DNA of 64,000 nucleotides from Oscillospiraceae bacterium (GTDB lineage: Bacteria; Bacillota; Clostridia; Oscillospirales; Acutalibacteraceae), in assembly GCA_009785335.1 (NCBI GenBank), contig WQWM01000011.1, positions 1 to 64,000 of the forward strand, given 5' to 3'. The notes below the pieces were generated by a model that worked only from the letters and a program-made list of their open reading frames with translations, was not told where the DNA came from and did not search any database. The stretch's first letter is position 1, and every line of letters begins with the position of its first letter. Shown here one piece after another: positions 19,287-28,441 of the stretch. The position numbers and the translations under genes are program-made.

Positions 19287-19817
19287 TTAGGCCATGAAGA
19301 TGAACCACGCGCCAACAGCGGCGACTGCAGCAGCAATGGGGGCCCAAAGCCACCAGAAGTTGCCGCCAACCCAGCTAAAGAACGCAGCAAAGAAGCCCAG
19401 TTCGCCGTGATTGCGCAGTGCGCGTGAGATGTCGTTGTTCAGGGTGTTCAACGCACGATTAAGCTGCAGCTGTGTTTCGGCGCGGGCGATGGGAGCTTGA
19501 GCATTCTCAAGTGCCGCGAGAACATCAGGTGCTACGCGAAGATATTGCAAGAAAGACAAGTTGAAAAAAATGTCCATGTAGCGATCAAAGCGGCGATCGA
19601 TGCCCCTGGGAATGCGATCTTCATTGGCTGACCACAGCCGACGTTGGGGCGCGTTGTCTGCCACAAAGTCTTCCAGGCACGTCCAGTTTTCGAGCATAAA
19701 CAAGGCTTCGGCTTCGGTGAACATCAGGGATTCGTCACTCGTTGCGGTTGCGCCAACCGCAAACGCGCCAAGCAACATCAGGGTTGCCAGAAACAACGCC
19801 AACAGTTTTTTTGCCAT
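19287..19817 (-). CDS. Secreted/membrane-anchored protein (signal peptide plus C-terminal TM)
   Basis: MAKKLLALFLATLMLLGAFAVGATA; C-terminal WWLWAPIAAAVAAVGAWFIFMA; promoter TTGACT-17-TATACT upstream. Confidence 0.65.
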   Translation of the reverse strand: MAKKLLALFLATLMLLGAFAVGATATSDESLMFTEAEALFMLENWTCLEDFVADNAPQRRLWSANEDRIPRGIDRRFDRYMDIFFNLSFLQYLRVAPDVLAALENAQAPIARAETQLQLNRALNTLNNDISRALRNHGELGFFAAFFSWVGGNFWWLWAPIAAAVAAVGAWFIFMA

Positions 19818-20051
19818 GATATGTTCCTCCAACATACATAATTTGTTGTGCATGGTTGCACGAACAGCCTTAGTATAGCATCTTCGTTGGGTCAAGTCAA
19901 CAGGTGGATGTTGGGGGTTTTGTCAATATTGCACAAAACAAACCCTCGCCAATCCCACGAAAAAAATTCCCATTTTCGCAAAAAAGTTGTTGAAATTCAC
20001 CGCGCGATGTGTTACAATAGAAGGTAGACTGAATACAGGAGGATAAAACAC

Positions 20052-22061
20052 TTGAATATTCGTAACATCGCACTGGCCGGACACGGCGGCCGCGGCAAAA
20101 CCACCCTAGCTGAAGCCATGCTCTATCTGGCCAAAGCAACTGATCGCCTTGGCCGCGTGGGTGACGGCAACACCACCATGGATAATGACGCCGAAGAAAA
20201 ACGCCGCCTGGCCTCCATCTCGTTGGGCCTTGCGCCGCTGAATTGGAACGGCACCAAAATCAACATACTGGACACCCCCGGGCTATTCGACTTTGCCGGC
20301 GAAGTGGCACAAGCCGTGCGTGCAGCTGAAACCACCGTGATTGTGGACGCTGCCGGGCATGGCTATAGCGTGGGCACCGAAAAAGCCTTCAAAGCTGCGG
20401 CACAACGCGGCACGGCTGTGATGTTCGTGCTCAGCAAGTGTGATGCCGAAGAGCGCGATTATATGAAAACCTTCAACGCATTGCGTGAGGAACACGCCAC
20501 CGAGGCTTGCCCTGTGGTTGTGCCCATCATGCAAGGCGGCAAAACCACAGGTTACGTGGACTTCAGCAGCGGCAAGGCTTTCAAGTATGAAAAAGGCAAA
20601 GCCAGCGAAATTCCCATGCCGGACGACGCTGATGTGGAAATGCTGCACGAAATCTTCAAAGAAACCGTGGCAGGCGCAGACGACGCATTGATGGAAAAAT
20701 TCTTTGAAGGCGAAGCGTTTACCGCAGAGGAAATTGCCGCTGGGCTGGCCAAAGGTGTGGCTGAGCGCACCATTTTCCCTGTGTTTGCGCTGGGTGGATA
20801 TAGCACCGATGCTGTGGATTTATTCCTCAATGCCGTGGCAGCCATTACGCCTGCCCCCACCAACGAGGGCGTGACAGACAGCGGCCTGAACGCCATTTGC
20901 TTCAAAACGGTGGCCGACGCATTCGTGGGCAAAATGAGCTACTTCAAGGTTGTCACCGGCACGCTCAGTGCCAGTGAGCCTGCATACAACGCTCGCACCG
21001 AAGAAAGCGAGCGCATGGGCAAAATCATTTCGCTTGTTGGCAGCAAGCAAAGCGACGTAGCCAGCATCGTTGCCGGCGACATTGGTGTGGTGACCAAACT
21101 CACCGGCTTCAAAACCGGCGACACCCTCACCAACCAAAAAAATCCGCAAACGTTGCAGGGCATCAGCTTCCCCGCGCCGTGCCTAGGCATGGCAGCCAAA
21201 GCGCGCAAAAAGGGCGAGGAAGAAAAAATCGGCACCGGCATGGCGCGCTTGATGGAAGAAGACAAAACTCTCAAGTTCGAAATCAACAAAGAAACCAACG
21301 AACAAGTCATTTTGGGCTTAGGCGACCAACATCTAGATGTTGTAATGTCCAAGCTGAAAAACCGCTTTAGCGTGGAAATTGACTTGACCATCCCGCGCGT
21401 GGCCTACCGTGAAACCATCCGCAAAACCGTGGAGAAACAAGGCAAGCATAAGAAACAATCTGGTGGCGGCGGGCAGTATGGCGACGTGCATATCCGCTTT
21501 ACGCCCTGTGAAGAAGACTTTGTGTTCGACAGCAGCGAAGTGGTGGGCGGCAGTGTGCCCAAGCAATTTTTCCCTGCGGTGGAAAAAGGTCTGCGCGAAA
21601 GCATCAGCCGCGGCTTTGTGGCCGGCTACCCCATGGTAGGCGTGAAAGCCAATTTATACTTCGGTAGCTACCACGCGGTGGATAGCAATGAAATCGCCTT
21701 TAAAATGGCGGCGCAGGTTTGCTTCCGCAACGCCATGCCCGAGGCAGCAGTTACAATTCTTGAGCCAATCGGCCTGCTCAAGGTCATTATGCCTGACGAA
21801 AAACTGGGCGACATTATGGGTGACATCACCAAGCGGCGAGGTCGCGTGCTGGGCATGGGGGCCGCCGACGAGCCCAAAATGCAGCAGCTTGAAGCCGAGG
21901 TTCCCATGGCTGAAATGGGCGACTTTGCCACGGCGTTGCGCAGTGTTACCGCTGGGCGCGGCAGCTTTAGCGTGGAGTTTGCGCGCTATGAAGATACCCC
22001 TGCCATGGTGCAGCAAAAGGTGATTGAAGAAGCGGCTAAACGCAAGAGCGAAGAAGACTAA
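20052..22061 (+). CDS. Elongation factor G-like translational GTPase (paralogue type)
   Basis: TTG start after AGGAGG; GHGGRGKTT P-loop, DTPG, SKCD; EF-G domains IV/V (GGGGQYGDVHIRFTP). Confidence 0.9.
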   Translation: MNIRNIALAGHGGRGKTTLAEAMLYLAKATDRLGRVGDGNTTMDNDAEEKRRLASISLGLAPLNWNGTKINILDTPGLFDFAGEVAQAVRAAETTVIVDAAGHGYSVGTEKAFKAAAQRGTAVMFVLSKCDAEERDYMKTFNALREEHATEACPVVVPIMQGGKTTGYVDFSSGKAFKYEKGKASEIPMPDDADVEMLHEIFKETVAGADDALMEKFFEGEAFTAEEIAAGLAKGVAERTIFPVFALGGYSTDAVDLFLNAVAAITPAPTNEGVTDSGLNAICFKTVADAFVGKMSYFKVVTGTLSASEPAYNARTEESERMGKIISLVGSKQSDVASIVAGDIGVVTKLTGFKTGDTLTNQKNPQTLQGISFPAPCLGMAAKARKKGEEEKIGTGMARLMEEDKTLKFEINKETNEQVILGLGDQHLDVVMSKLKNRFSVEIDLTIPRVAYRETIRKTVEKQGKHKKQSGGGGQYGDVHIRFTPCEEDFVFDSSEVVGGSVPKQFFPAVEKGLRESISRGFVAGYPMVGVKANLYFGSYHAVDSNEIAFKMAAQVCFRNAMPEAAVTILEPIGLLKVIMPDEKLGDIMGDITKRRGRVLGMGAADEPKMQQLEAEVPMAEMGDFATALRSVTAGRGSFSVEFARYEDTPAMVQQKVIEEAAKRKSEED

Positions 22062-22085
22062 AGTCGCTTCATTGTGTGCGATCAA

Positions 22086-22117
22086 AACCCCATCAATTAA
22101 TTGGTGGGGTTGTTTTT
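22086..22117 (+). terminator. Intrinsic terminator
   Basis: aaccccatcaattaattggtggggttgttttta. Confidence 0.8.
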
Positions 22118-22149
22118 ATAGTTGGATAACTAGTAACATACCCATAGCC

Positions 22150-22233
22150 AGCATGTAGGGGCGGCTTGCAAGCCGCCCGTGATTCACATGGCGCTCGAAA
22201 GAGGTCGGGCGGATTTTGCATCCGCCCCTACAT
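22150..22233. repeat. Inverted GTAG-REP pair
   Basis: agcatgtaggggcggcttgcaagccgcccg...cgggcggattttgcatccgcccctacat. Confidence 0.75.
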
Positions 22234-22265
22234 CTCGCCCAAAGTTCCGCTGTTGTTATCGTCTT

Positions 22266-22336
22266 AAGCTCCCAAGCTCCTTCCCTTGGAAGGAGCTCCC
22301 GACCTCGGGGAGGGTGAGGAAGGCTCGCGGAGCGAG
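22266..22336. repeat. CTCCTTCC-family repeat (family B), single copy
   Basis: aagctccttcccttggaaggagctcccgacctcggggagggtgaggaaggctcgcggagcg. Confidence 0.65.
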
Positions 22337-22538
22337 GATTTTGCAAGCGTGTGTGAAAACATGGCGATTGATTATCGCCCCTAGGCAGGCTGACTATTTA
22401 AAGACACGGCCTACAGGTTACGGTTCTCTTCAACTTTGGTGAATTTGTCAATATATTCTCGTGAATGAACCGCTTGCCAAGCCGCCGCATAAGATGAACC
22501 AGAGTGTTTTTACCAAATTCAAAATGAGGGCATTACCC

Positions 22539-22871
22539 ATGCAAAACAATTGGAATAGTTGCGTCTGCGTAACGAGAACGCCTTGGGGCTGTTGGCGGGT
22601 TGTTGGCTGCAGTCCCTGTCCCCAGCCTTGCCTTGGGCCATGCAAGCCATGCGTGCCATGTTATGGCGGCCCATGTCGCGGTTGCCCGCGACGTTGGCGG
22701 CCACGCCCAAACCCCTACTATGGCGGCTATTACGGTGGTGCGGAGTTTTTCGTTGGCGATTATCGGGATTTTAGCGAAATTGAACGTTTGCCGGACGAAC
22801 CTGAAGATACATATGAAGGGGAATTGCATATGGTCCACACGATGGCGCGCACGGCAAAAGAGATTTTTTAA
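22539..22871 (+). CDS. Cys/Pro/Gly-rich small protein
   Basis: CSPCPQPCLGPCKPCVPCYGGPCRGCPRRWRPRPNPYYGGYYGG; GAGGG upstream of ATG. Confidence 0.5.
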   Translation: MQNNWNSCVCVTRTPWGCWRVVGCSPCPQPCLGPCKPCVPCYGGPCRGCPRRWRPRPNPYYGGYYGGAEFFVGDYRDFSEIERLPDEPEDTYEGELHMVHTMARTAKEIF

Positions 22872-22886
22872 TAGGAGAGTTTATGG

Positions 22887-23708
22887 ATGTTAGTGAAACC
22901 GAGAATTTTTCATAGCTTTTGGAGCAAACCGCTGTTGCAAAAACGATTCGGCCAGCCCGTGGCCAAGCAGCTTGAGTCCACGTTGTTGTTCACCACCATT
23001 GGGGTGATTGCGGCCAAGCGGCTTGGCATTGAAATTGTGTTGCACACAGATGACTTTGGTGCAAAATTGTTTCAGCAAGTGCCCTATGATCAAGTGTATT
23101 TAACGCTCAACGGGCACGATATCGATGCTCAGTTTTGGGCAAGCGGAAAAATGATTGCCATGGAACATGAGCCGCTTGGTTCGTGTCATTTAGACCTGGA
23201 TGCGTGGGTGAAAGGCGCAAGGTGCCGCGATCTTGTGTTTGGCAGCACAACAGATCTTGTGGTGCAAAGCGTGGAAGATGCCTTCAATGTTTATGATCCA
23301 AACAAAAAGTTTGTGTTTGACCAAGGTGGTGTTGATATTTCCGGGCACATCGACATGAGAAAAGCCCGAAAAAGCGTGGAGGCGTATAATTGCGGCTTGG
23401 TGCGCATCAATAACCAGCAATTAAAAGACAAGTGGCTTGCGTTATATTGGAAGATTGTGCGCGAGCTTGACCGAAAAAAACCGCCGGGATTGCATGAAAG
23501 ATATTGTATACCCGACTTGGTTGCGGAGCAATGGGCGCTTTTCCAGTTGTGCAAACAGCAGGGTTTTCGCGTGCAATGCATTTGTGATGGCTATAACCAC
23601 CATCAAAAAGCAAAGGAAATTGGCTATGCACATTTGATTTCGGAGCATAAATATGCGATAGACGATGATCTCAGGCAAATCCTGCAACGATTGACGGCGC
23701 AACAGTGA
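22887..23708 (+). CDS. Conserved hypothetical protein, possibly glycosyltransferase-like
   Basis: 273 aa; IFHSFWSKP N-terminus; family not confidently recognised. Confidence 0.5.
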   Translation: MLVKPRIFHSFWSKPLLQKRFGQPVAKQLESTLLFTTIGVIAAKRLGIEIVLHTDDFGAKLFQQVPYDQVYLTLNGHDIDAQFWASGKMIAMEHEPLGSCHLDLDAWVKGARCRDLVFGSTTDLVVQSVEDAFNVYDPNKKFVFDQGGVDISGHIDMRKARKSVEAYNCGLVRINNQQLKDKWLALYWKIVRELDRKKPPGLHERYCIPDLVAEQWALFQLCKQQGFRVQCICDGYNHHQKAKEIGYAHLISEHKYAIDDDLRQILQRLTAQQ

Positions 23709-23853
23709 CCCCGCTCTCTCATCAACCTCATCAATGTATTGGTGGGGTTGATTTTTATTCAACCAAACATTGAAATTAATGCCAGCATTCAAAAAATAGG
23801 TTATTGTATTCCTTGTGTTTTTGATGTATACTGAAAACAAGGAGGGATTTGAT

Positions 23854-24687
23854 ATGCACCATACCTTTTCAAACAATCTGGCACGGCTACGCAAAGAGCG
23901 CGGGTGGACGCAAGAAAAATTGGCCAAGGCACTGGATCTTAGCTTTCAGGCGATTTCGAAGTGGGAAACAGCGCAATCCTATTCTGATATTGCATTGCTT
24001 CCGCGCCTGGCGGCGCTGTTTGAAACCAGCGTGGATTCTTTGCTGGGTTATGTTCCGACCAAAGCAAGTGCCACCAAGTATGAGCAACGCTATCAATGCG
24101 ATGGGTATTATTGGGGTGTCGCTCCAAACCGCATGTGTTATGAAGTGATGCGCCTGATGCCGCCAACCAAGCCGCTGCGCCTGTTGGACATGTGCTGCGG
24201 CGAGGGCAAAGATGCCGTGTTCTTTGCCAACAATGGCTACATTGTTTCTGCATTTGACATCGCGCAATCAGGGCTAGACAAAGGCCGAAAGCTCGCAGAA
24301 TGCAATGGCTGCGTGGTCAGTTTTTTCACGGCAGATATCCGTGAATTTATTCCTAACGATACGTTTGATATTATCTACACTTCAGGTGGATTGCTTTATT
24401 TTGCACCGGACAAGCGCGAGGAAATGATGAGCATCTACAAGCAAAAGACCACGCCCGGCGGGCTGCATGCCGTGAACACATTTGTTGAAAAACCATTCAT
24501 TGCCCGCGCGCCAGACAGCGAGGACAACGAGCATTACTGGAAGTCCGGCGAGTTGTTTTCGCATTATCAAAACTGGCGTTTTCATGTTGCGTTGGCGGAG
24601 CAAATATTTGATTGCAACAGCAACGGACATGGCGGGTCGCATCAGCATTGCATGGACACGCTGATTGCGCAAGCCCCGCATGAATGA
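23854..24687 (+). CDS. XRE-type HTH domain fused to SAM-dependent methyltransferase
   Basis: NLARLRKERGWTQEKLAKALDLSFQAISKWE; LLDMCCGEGKDAVFFANNGY. Confidence 0.85.
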   Translation: MHHTFSNNLARLRKERGWTQEKLAKALDLSFQAISKWETAQSYSDIALLPRLAALFETSVDSLLGYVPTKASATKYEQRYQCDGYYWGVAPNRMCYEVMRLMPPTKPLRLLDMCCGEGKDAVFFANNGYIVSAFDIAQSGLDKGRKLAECNGCVVSFFTADIREFIPNDTFDIIYTSGGLLYFAPDKREEMMSIYKQKTTPGGLHAVNTFVEKPFIARAPDSEDNEHYWKSGELFSHYQNWRFHVALAEQIFDCNSNGHGGSHQHCMDTLIAQAPHE

Positions 24688-24701
24688 AAGAAGGTGCCGG
24701 C

Positions 24702-25481
24702 ATGAACAAACCCGTTTCCCAAGAAAACATCGCACGCTTCAGTGGTTACACGGATGTTTATAACGCCGCACGGCCCGTGCCGCCTGAAGTAATCAAGCAA
24801 AGCATTTTGCTGTACGCATCAACGCCGCAAGTGGTTGTTGATATCGGCAGCGGCACAGGGCTGAGCACGCAAATTTGGCAGGGCGTGGCACCGCAAATCA
24901 TCGGCATTGAGCCAAATGATGACATGCGCAATGCCGCGCAGCCCAGCGAGGGCATTGAATATCGCGCGGGCTACTCGAACGAAACTGGTTTGCCCGATGC
25001 CTGCGCCGATATCGTAACCATTTCGCAGGCGTTTCATTGGATGGACATCGACAGCACGCTTGAAGAAGTGCATCGCATACTCAAACCCGGTGGCATGTTT
25101 GCGGTGTATGACTGCGACTGGCCGCCAGCGGTGCATTGGCAGGTTGAGTTGGGCTATAAGGCTCTGCAAAGCAAATGCGATGCGCTGAACTTTGCGCAGG
25201 AAAAACACGCAACCCGCAACGACAAAGGCAGTTATATCGCGCGGTTTAATGCGTTTGGTAAGTTCAAGTTTGTGAAGGAAGTCGTGTGCCACAGCGTGGA
25301 GCCCTGCACGCCCGAGCGCATGATTGGCATTGCGCTGAGCCAAGGCGCAATTCAAGATGCACTGAAACTTGGCGCGCCCGTGCAACCGGATATTGATGAT
25401 TTTTGTAAGCTGGTTCGTGCGCATTGCCCCGCGCAGTTTGAGATTATGTTTTCCTATCGGCTGCGGCTGGGGATGAAATAG
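24702..25481 (+). CDS. Class I SAM-dependent methyltransferase
   Basis: VVDIGSGTGLSTQIW; ISQAFHWMDID; LKPGGMFAVYD. Confidence 0.88.
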   Translation: MNKPVSQENIARFSGYTDVYNAARPVPPEVIKQSILLYASTPQVVVDIGSGTGLSTQIWQGVAPQIIGIEPNDDMRNAAQPSEGIEYRAGYSNETGLPDACADIVTISQAFHWMDIDSTLEEVHRILKPGGMFAVYDCDWPPAVHWQVELGYKALQSKCDALNFAQEKHATRNDKGSYIARFNAFGKFKFVKEVVCHSVEPCTPERMIGIALSQGAIQDALKLGAPVQPDIDDFCKLVRAHCPAQFEIMFSYRLRLGMK

Positions 25482-25486
25482 CGGGC

Positions 25487-25515
25487 TTGACATTTTGCGA
25501 AGGATGGGTTATAAT
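25487..25515 (+). promoter_or_regulatory. Consensus sigma-70-type promoter
   Basis: TTGACA-17 nt-TATAAT. Confidence 0.9.
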
Positions 25516-25550
25516 ATACACAAGCCTATCATGGAAAGGAGCCACGAAAC

Positions 25551-25688
25551 ATGGGAATGACAGATAAACAATATCAATCAATTATTGCGGCCATACTTGA
25601 ACTGCTCAAAGGCTGCGAAACCAAAGAGGAAATTGAACAGGCCATTCGTGTGGTGCAAGCGTTCCAGTTTATCTCCAAAGAAAAATAA
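25551..25688 (+). CDS. 45-aa microprotein
   Basis: MGMTDKQYQSIIAAILELLKGCETKEEIEQAIRVVQAFQFISKEK; GGAGCC-type RBS; own promoter and terminator. Confidence 0.65.
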   Translation: MGMTDKQYQSIIAAILELLKGCETKEEIEQAIRVVQAFQFISKEK

Positions 25689-25691
25689 CAC

Positions 25692-25730
25692 GCAACCCCA
25701 TCAAGCAATTGGTGGGGTTGACTTTTTTTG
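25692..25730 (+). terminator. Intrinsic terminator
   Basis: caaccccatcaagcaattggtggggttgacttttttt. Confidence 0.8.
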
Positions 25731-25778
25731 CGCCGTGCATTATAATGTATGCATACATGCGTGAGAAAGAGGTACATC

Positions 25779-26375
25779 ATGAACATCAAAGAAACCACCG
25801 TCCCAACAATCACCATTCGCAAACTAACGCCCGATCTTGCGCAAGATTATGTTCACTTTTTCGATGTTACGCCCCACGATAATTTTGTGGACGAGCATAA
25901 ATGTTATTGCGTGTGTTGGTGCAACGATGACTACGCAGGCAAAGATTTTTCAACCGCCGAAAAGCGTCGGCAATGTGCCTTGCAATATGTGAAAGATGGC
26001 AACCTCCAAGGTTATCTCGCCTATTGTGGCGATGAGGTGGTTGGCTGGTGCAACGCCAACACAAAATTAGATTGCCTGAAGTGCGCAAGCTGGCAATTGT
26101 TTATGGACTATGTGCCAGTGGAGCAAGCCAAGGTGAAATCCATCTTCTGTTTTACCATTGCCCCGCACATGCAACGCAAAGGCATTGCCACCATGCTGCT
26201 GGAACGCGCCTGCCAAGACGCACGCGCTGACGGCTTCGAATACGCGGAAACTTACCCGCACGCAGACTGGCAATCTTCGGCCTTTGGCGGCCATGTGGAG
26301 ATGTATCGCAAAGCGGGGTTCACTGTCTACGCCGAAACGGAAAAAGGGCTTGTGATGAGAAAGGAACTAACATGA
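25779..26375 (+). CDS. GNAT-family N-acetyltransferase
   Basis: FTIAPHMQRKGIATMLLERACQDARADGF. Confidence 0.85.
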   Translation: MNIKETTVPTITIRKLTPDLAQDYVHFFDVTPHDNFVDEHKCYCVCWCNDDYAGKDFSTAEKRRQCALQYVKDGNLQGYLAYCGDEVVGWCNANTKLDCLKCASWQLFMDYVPVEQAKVKSIFCFTIAPHMQRKGIATMLLERACQDARADGFEYAETYPHADWQSSAFGGHVEMYRKAGFTVYAETEKGLVMRKELT

Positions 26376-26761
26376 ACATCGAAGAAAGCACTACCCTGCA
26401 ACTAGACTTCACCAAGCTCAACACCGTGCAGGGGGTCATCCCCGTCGCAGTGCAAGACGCGCAATCGCGCGAGGTGATTCTCATCGCCTACACCAACGAA
26501 CAAGCCCTGCGTGCTACCCAGCGCACAGGCGAGCTCGTGCTGTGGAGCACCAGCCGCAATGAGCTGTGGCACAAAGGTGCGGGGTCAGGCAATACCTTTG
26601 CGGTGGAGGAAATACGCGTGAACTGCGAGCAGAATTCGCTTGTGTATCTCGTACGGTCGAACGGCGGGGGCATGTGCCACACCAAAGATGCTGAGGGCAT
26701 GCCGCGGCGCACATGTTATTATCGGCGGGTTGAGGGGGAGGAGTTGGTGCGAGATGAATGA
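26372..26761 (+). CDS. hisI: Phosphoribosyl-AMP cyclohydrolase-like protein
   Basis: VILIAYTNEQALRATQRTGELVLWSTSRNELWHKGAGSGN; CHTKDAEG. Confidence 0.85.
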   Translation: MNIEESTTLQLDFTKLNTVQGVIPVAVQDAQSREVILIAYTNEQALRATQRTGELVLWSTSRNELWHKGAGSGNTFAVEEIRVNCEQNSLVYLVRSNGGGMCHTKDAEGMPRRTCYYRRVEGEELVRDE

Positions 26762-27092
26762 CTTCTGGCAAGCCATGGACCAACTGGTCACCGAGTGCGA
26801 GCTGATTATCGACCGCCCTAAAGGCAGCCGCCATCCCAAGTTCCCCAGTTTTGTGTATCCCCTTGATTATGGCTACCTGCACGGCACAAGCTCGGCCGAC
26901 GGCGACGGCATTGACGTTTGGCGCGGCACGCTGGCGGGTGGTGAAATTAACGCTATAGTGGTGACTATTGACCTGTTCAAGCGCGATTCGGAAGTCAAGC
27001 TGCTGATGGGTTGCACGGAAGATGAAATCGAAACCATTTGCCGTGTGCTCAATGAAGTGCAGCATATGAAAGGCATTTTAGTGAGGAGATAA
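26754..27092 (+). CDS. Short inorganic pyrophosphatase-like protein
   Basis: FPSFVYPLDYGYLHGTSSADGDGIDVW; overlaps hisI-like 3' end. Confidence 0.75.
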   Translation: MNDFWQAMDQLVTECELIIDRPKGSRHPKFPSFVYPLDYGYLHGTSSADGDGIDVWRGTLAGGEINAIVVTIDLFKRDSEVKLLMGCTEDEIETICRVLNEVQHMKGILVRR

Positions 27093-27095
27093 CCC

Positions 27096-27860
27096 ATGCT
27101 CAACCAATTTTCGCGCACCCAAATCCTCCTCGGTGAGGACGGAATGAATAAACTCACCCGCGCTCGCGTGGCCGTGTTCGGCATTGGCGGCGTGGGCGGC
27201 TACGCCGTGGAAGCCCTTGCTCGCAGCGGCGTGGGCACCCTCGACCTATTCGACGACGACCGCATTTGCATCACCAACATCAACCGACAGCTGCATGCCA
27301 CCCATGCCACCGTGGGGCAATATAAAATAGATGCTGCCAAGGCGCGCGTGCTGGAGATCAATCCTGCTTGCGTGGTGAACACACACCAGATGTTCTATCT
27401 GCCCGAAAACGCAGAAGAGATTGACCTGACCTGCTATGACTACGTGGTTGATGCGGTGGACACCATGAGCGCAAAGCTTGACCTTGCTGAGCGGGCGTTT
27501 AAGCTTGGTGTGCCGCTGATTGCCTGCATGGGTGCGGGCAACAAGCTCGATGCCTCGGCCTTTGAGGTGGCGGATATTTTCGCTACCAGCGTGTGTCCGC
27601 TTGCACGTGTGATGCGCAACGAGCTGCGCAAACGCGGCGTGGGGAGCCTTAAGGTGGTGTACTCCAAGGAGCTGCCCGCTACTCCCGAGGAAGATGTGCG
27701 CACCAGCTGCCGTGCGAATTGCGTTTGTCCGCCGGATGTGTCGCGAAAATGCACACACCGCAGGGCGATACCCGGCAGTGTGGCGTTTGTGCCCAGCGTG
27801 GCGGGGTTGATACTCGCGGGTGAGGTTGTGCGGGGGTTGACGAAGGGAGTGCGCCAATGA
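27096..27860 (+). CDS. tcdA: tRNA threonylcarbamoyladenosine dehydratase-like (ThiF family)
   Basis: VAVFGIGGVGGYAVEALARSGVGTLDLFDDD; INRQLHATHATVG. Confidence 0.88.
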   Translation: MLNQFSRTQILLGEDGMNKLTRARVAVFGIGGVGGYAVEALARSGVGTLDLFDDDRICITNINRQLHATHATVGQYKIDAAKARVLEINPACVVNTHQMFYLPENAEEIDLTCYDYVVDAVDTMSAKLDLAERAFKLGVPLIACMGAGNKLDASAFEVADIFATSVCPLARVMRNELRKRGVGSLKVVYSKELPATPEEDVRTSCRANCVCPPDVSRKCTHRRAIPGSVAFVPSVAGLILAGEVVRGLTKGVRQ

Positions 27861-28306
27861 AACAGTTGCGCGCACTCACTTGGCTGCAACTGACTGCTGC
27901 ATTCTTGCTTGCTCTTGTGCCGCTAGAATTTTCTCAGCAAGCGGACTTCACTGGCGCGCCCATCAGTTCGGCCACGCCCCTGCGCAGCGTATTCTTTTGG
28001 CTGTCGATGGCCTTGGTGTGTGCGATAGTGGGTTTTGCCATTGCGATGATATTCCAGCTTAAACATGTGCGGCTAACTTGGCCGATGTTTGTGCTTCTGG
28101 GCGTGTTTGTGGCGCGGCACCTTGCCGGCAATCTGATTTTTCATCAACAGCCTGCCAACATGCGTGCCATGACGATCAACATGATGGTTACCACTGTGCT
28201 GATGCTGGCTTGTGTGGCCTTGGCTGCGGTGTTGTCGGCTCGCCACTTCAAGATTGTTCGTGCGCAGGGCGTGGGCGCTGCGGGGAGTAATACTCCCCGC
28301 CTATAA
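27857..28306 (+). CDS. Small membrane protein
   Basis: 149 aa, four hydrophobic segments; ATGA overlap with tcdA; C-terminus encoded by repeat family C. Confidence 0.6.
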   Translation: MKQLRALTWLQLTAAFLLALVPLEFSQQADFTGAPISSATPLRSVFFWLSMALVCAIVGFAIAMIFQLKHVRLTWPMFVLLGVFVARHLAGNLIFHQQPANMRAMTINMMVTTVLMLACVALAAVLSARHFKIVRAQGVGAAGSNTPRL

Positions 28307-28404
28307 CGATGAACCGCGGGGCGTGCGTGATACGCACATGAGTTCTATGCAACTTCGTGCGCGTATCACGCGCATCTCGCCGCACCACACGTTTTAGGCG
28401 CCGC
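28280..28404. repeat. Repeat family C, copy 1 (triple palindrome)
   Basis: gcggggagtaatactccccgcctataac ... gcgtgatacgc ... gtgcgcgtatcacgcgcat ... cgttttaggc. Confidence 0.65.
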
Positions 28405-28441
28405 AGCTTTGAAAAGCAGAGAAAATGACAGGTAACGCAAT

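Noticed and set aside
20052-22061. EF-G-like gene as a tetracycline-resistance ribosomal protection protein
   Set aside because: P-loop and effector regions match EF-G paralogue type; no TetM-specific features could be established by eye.
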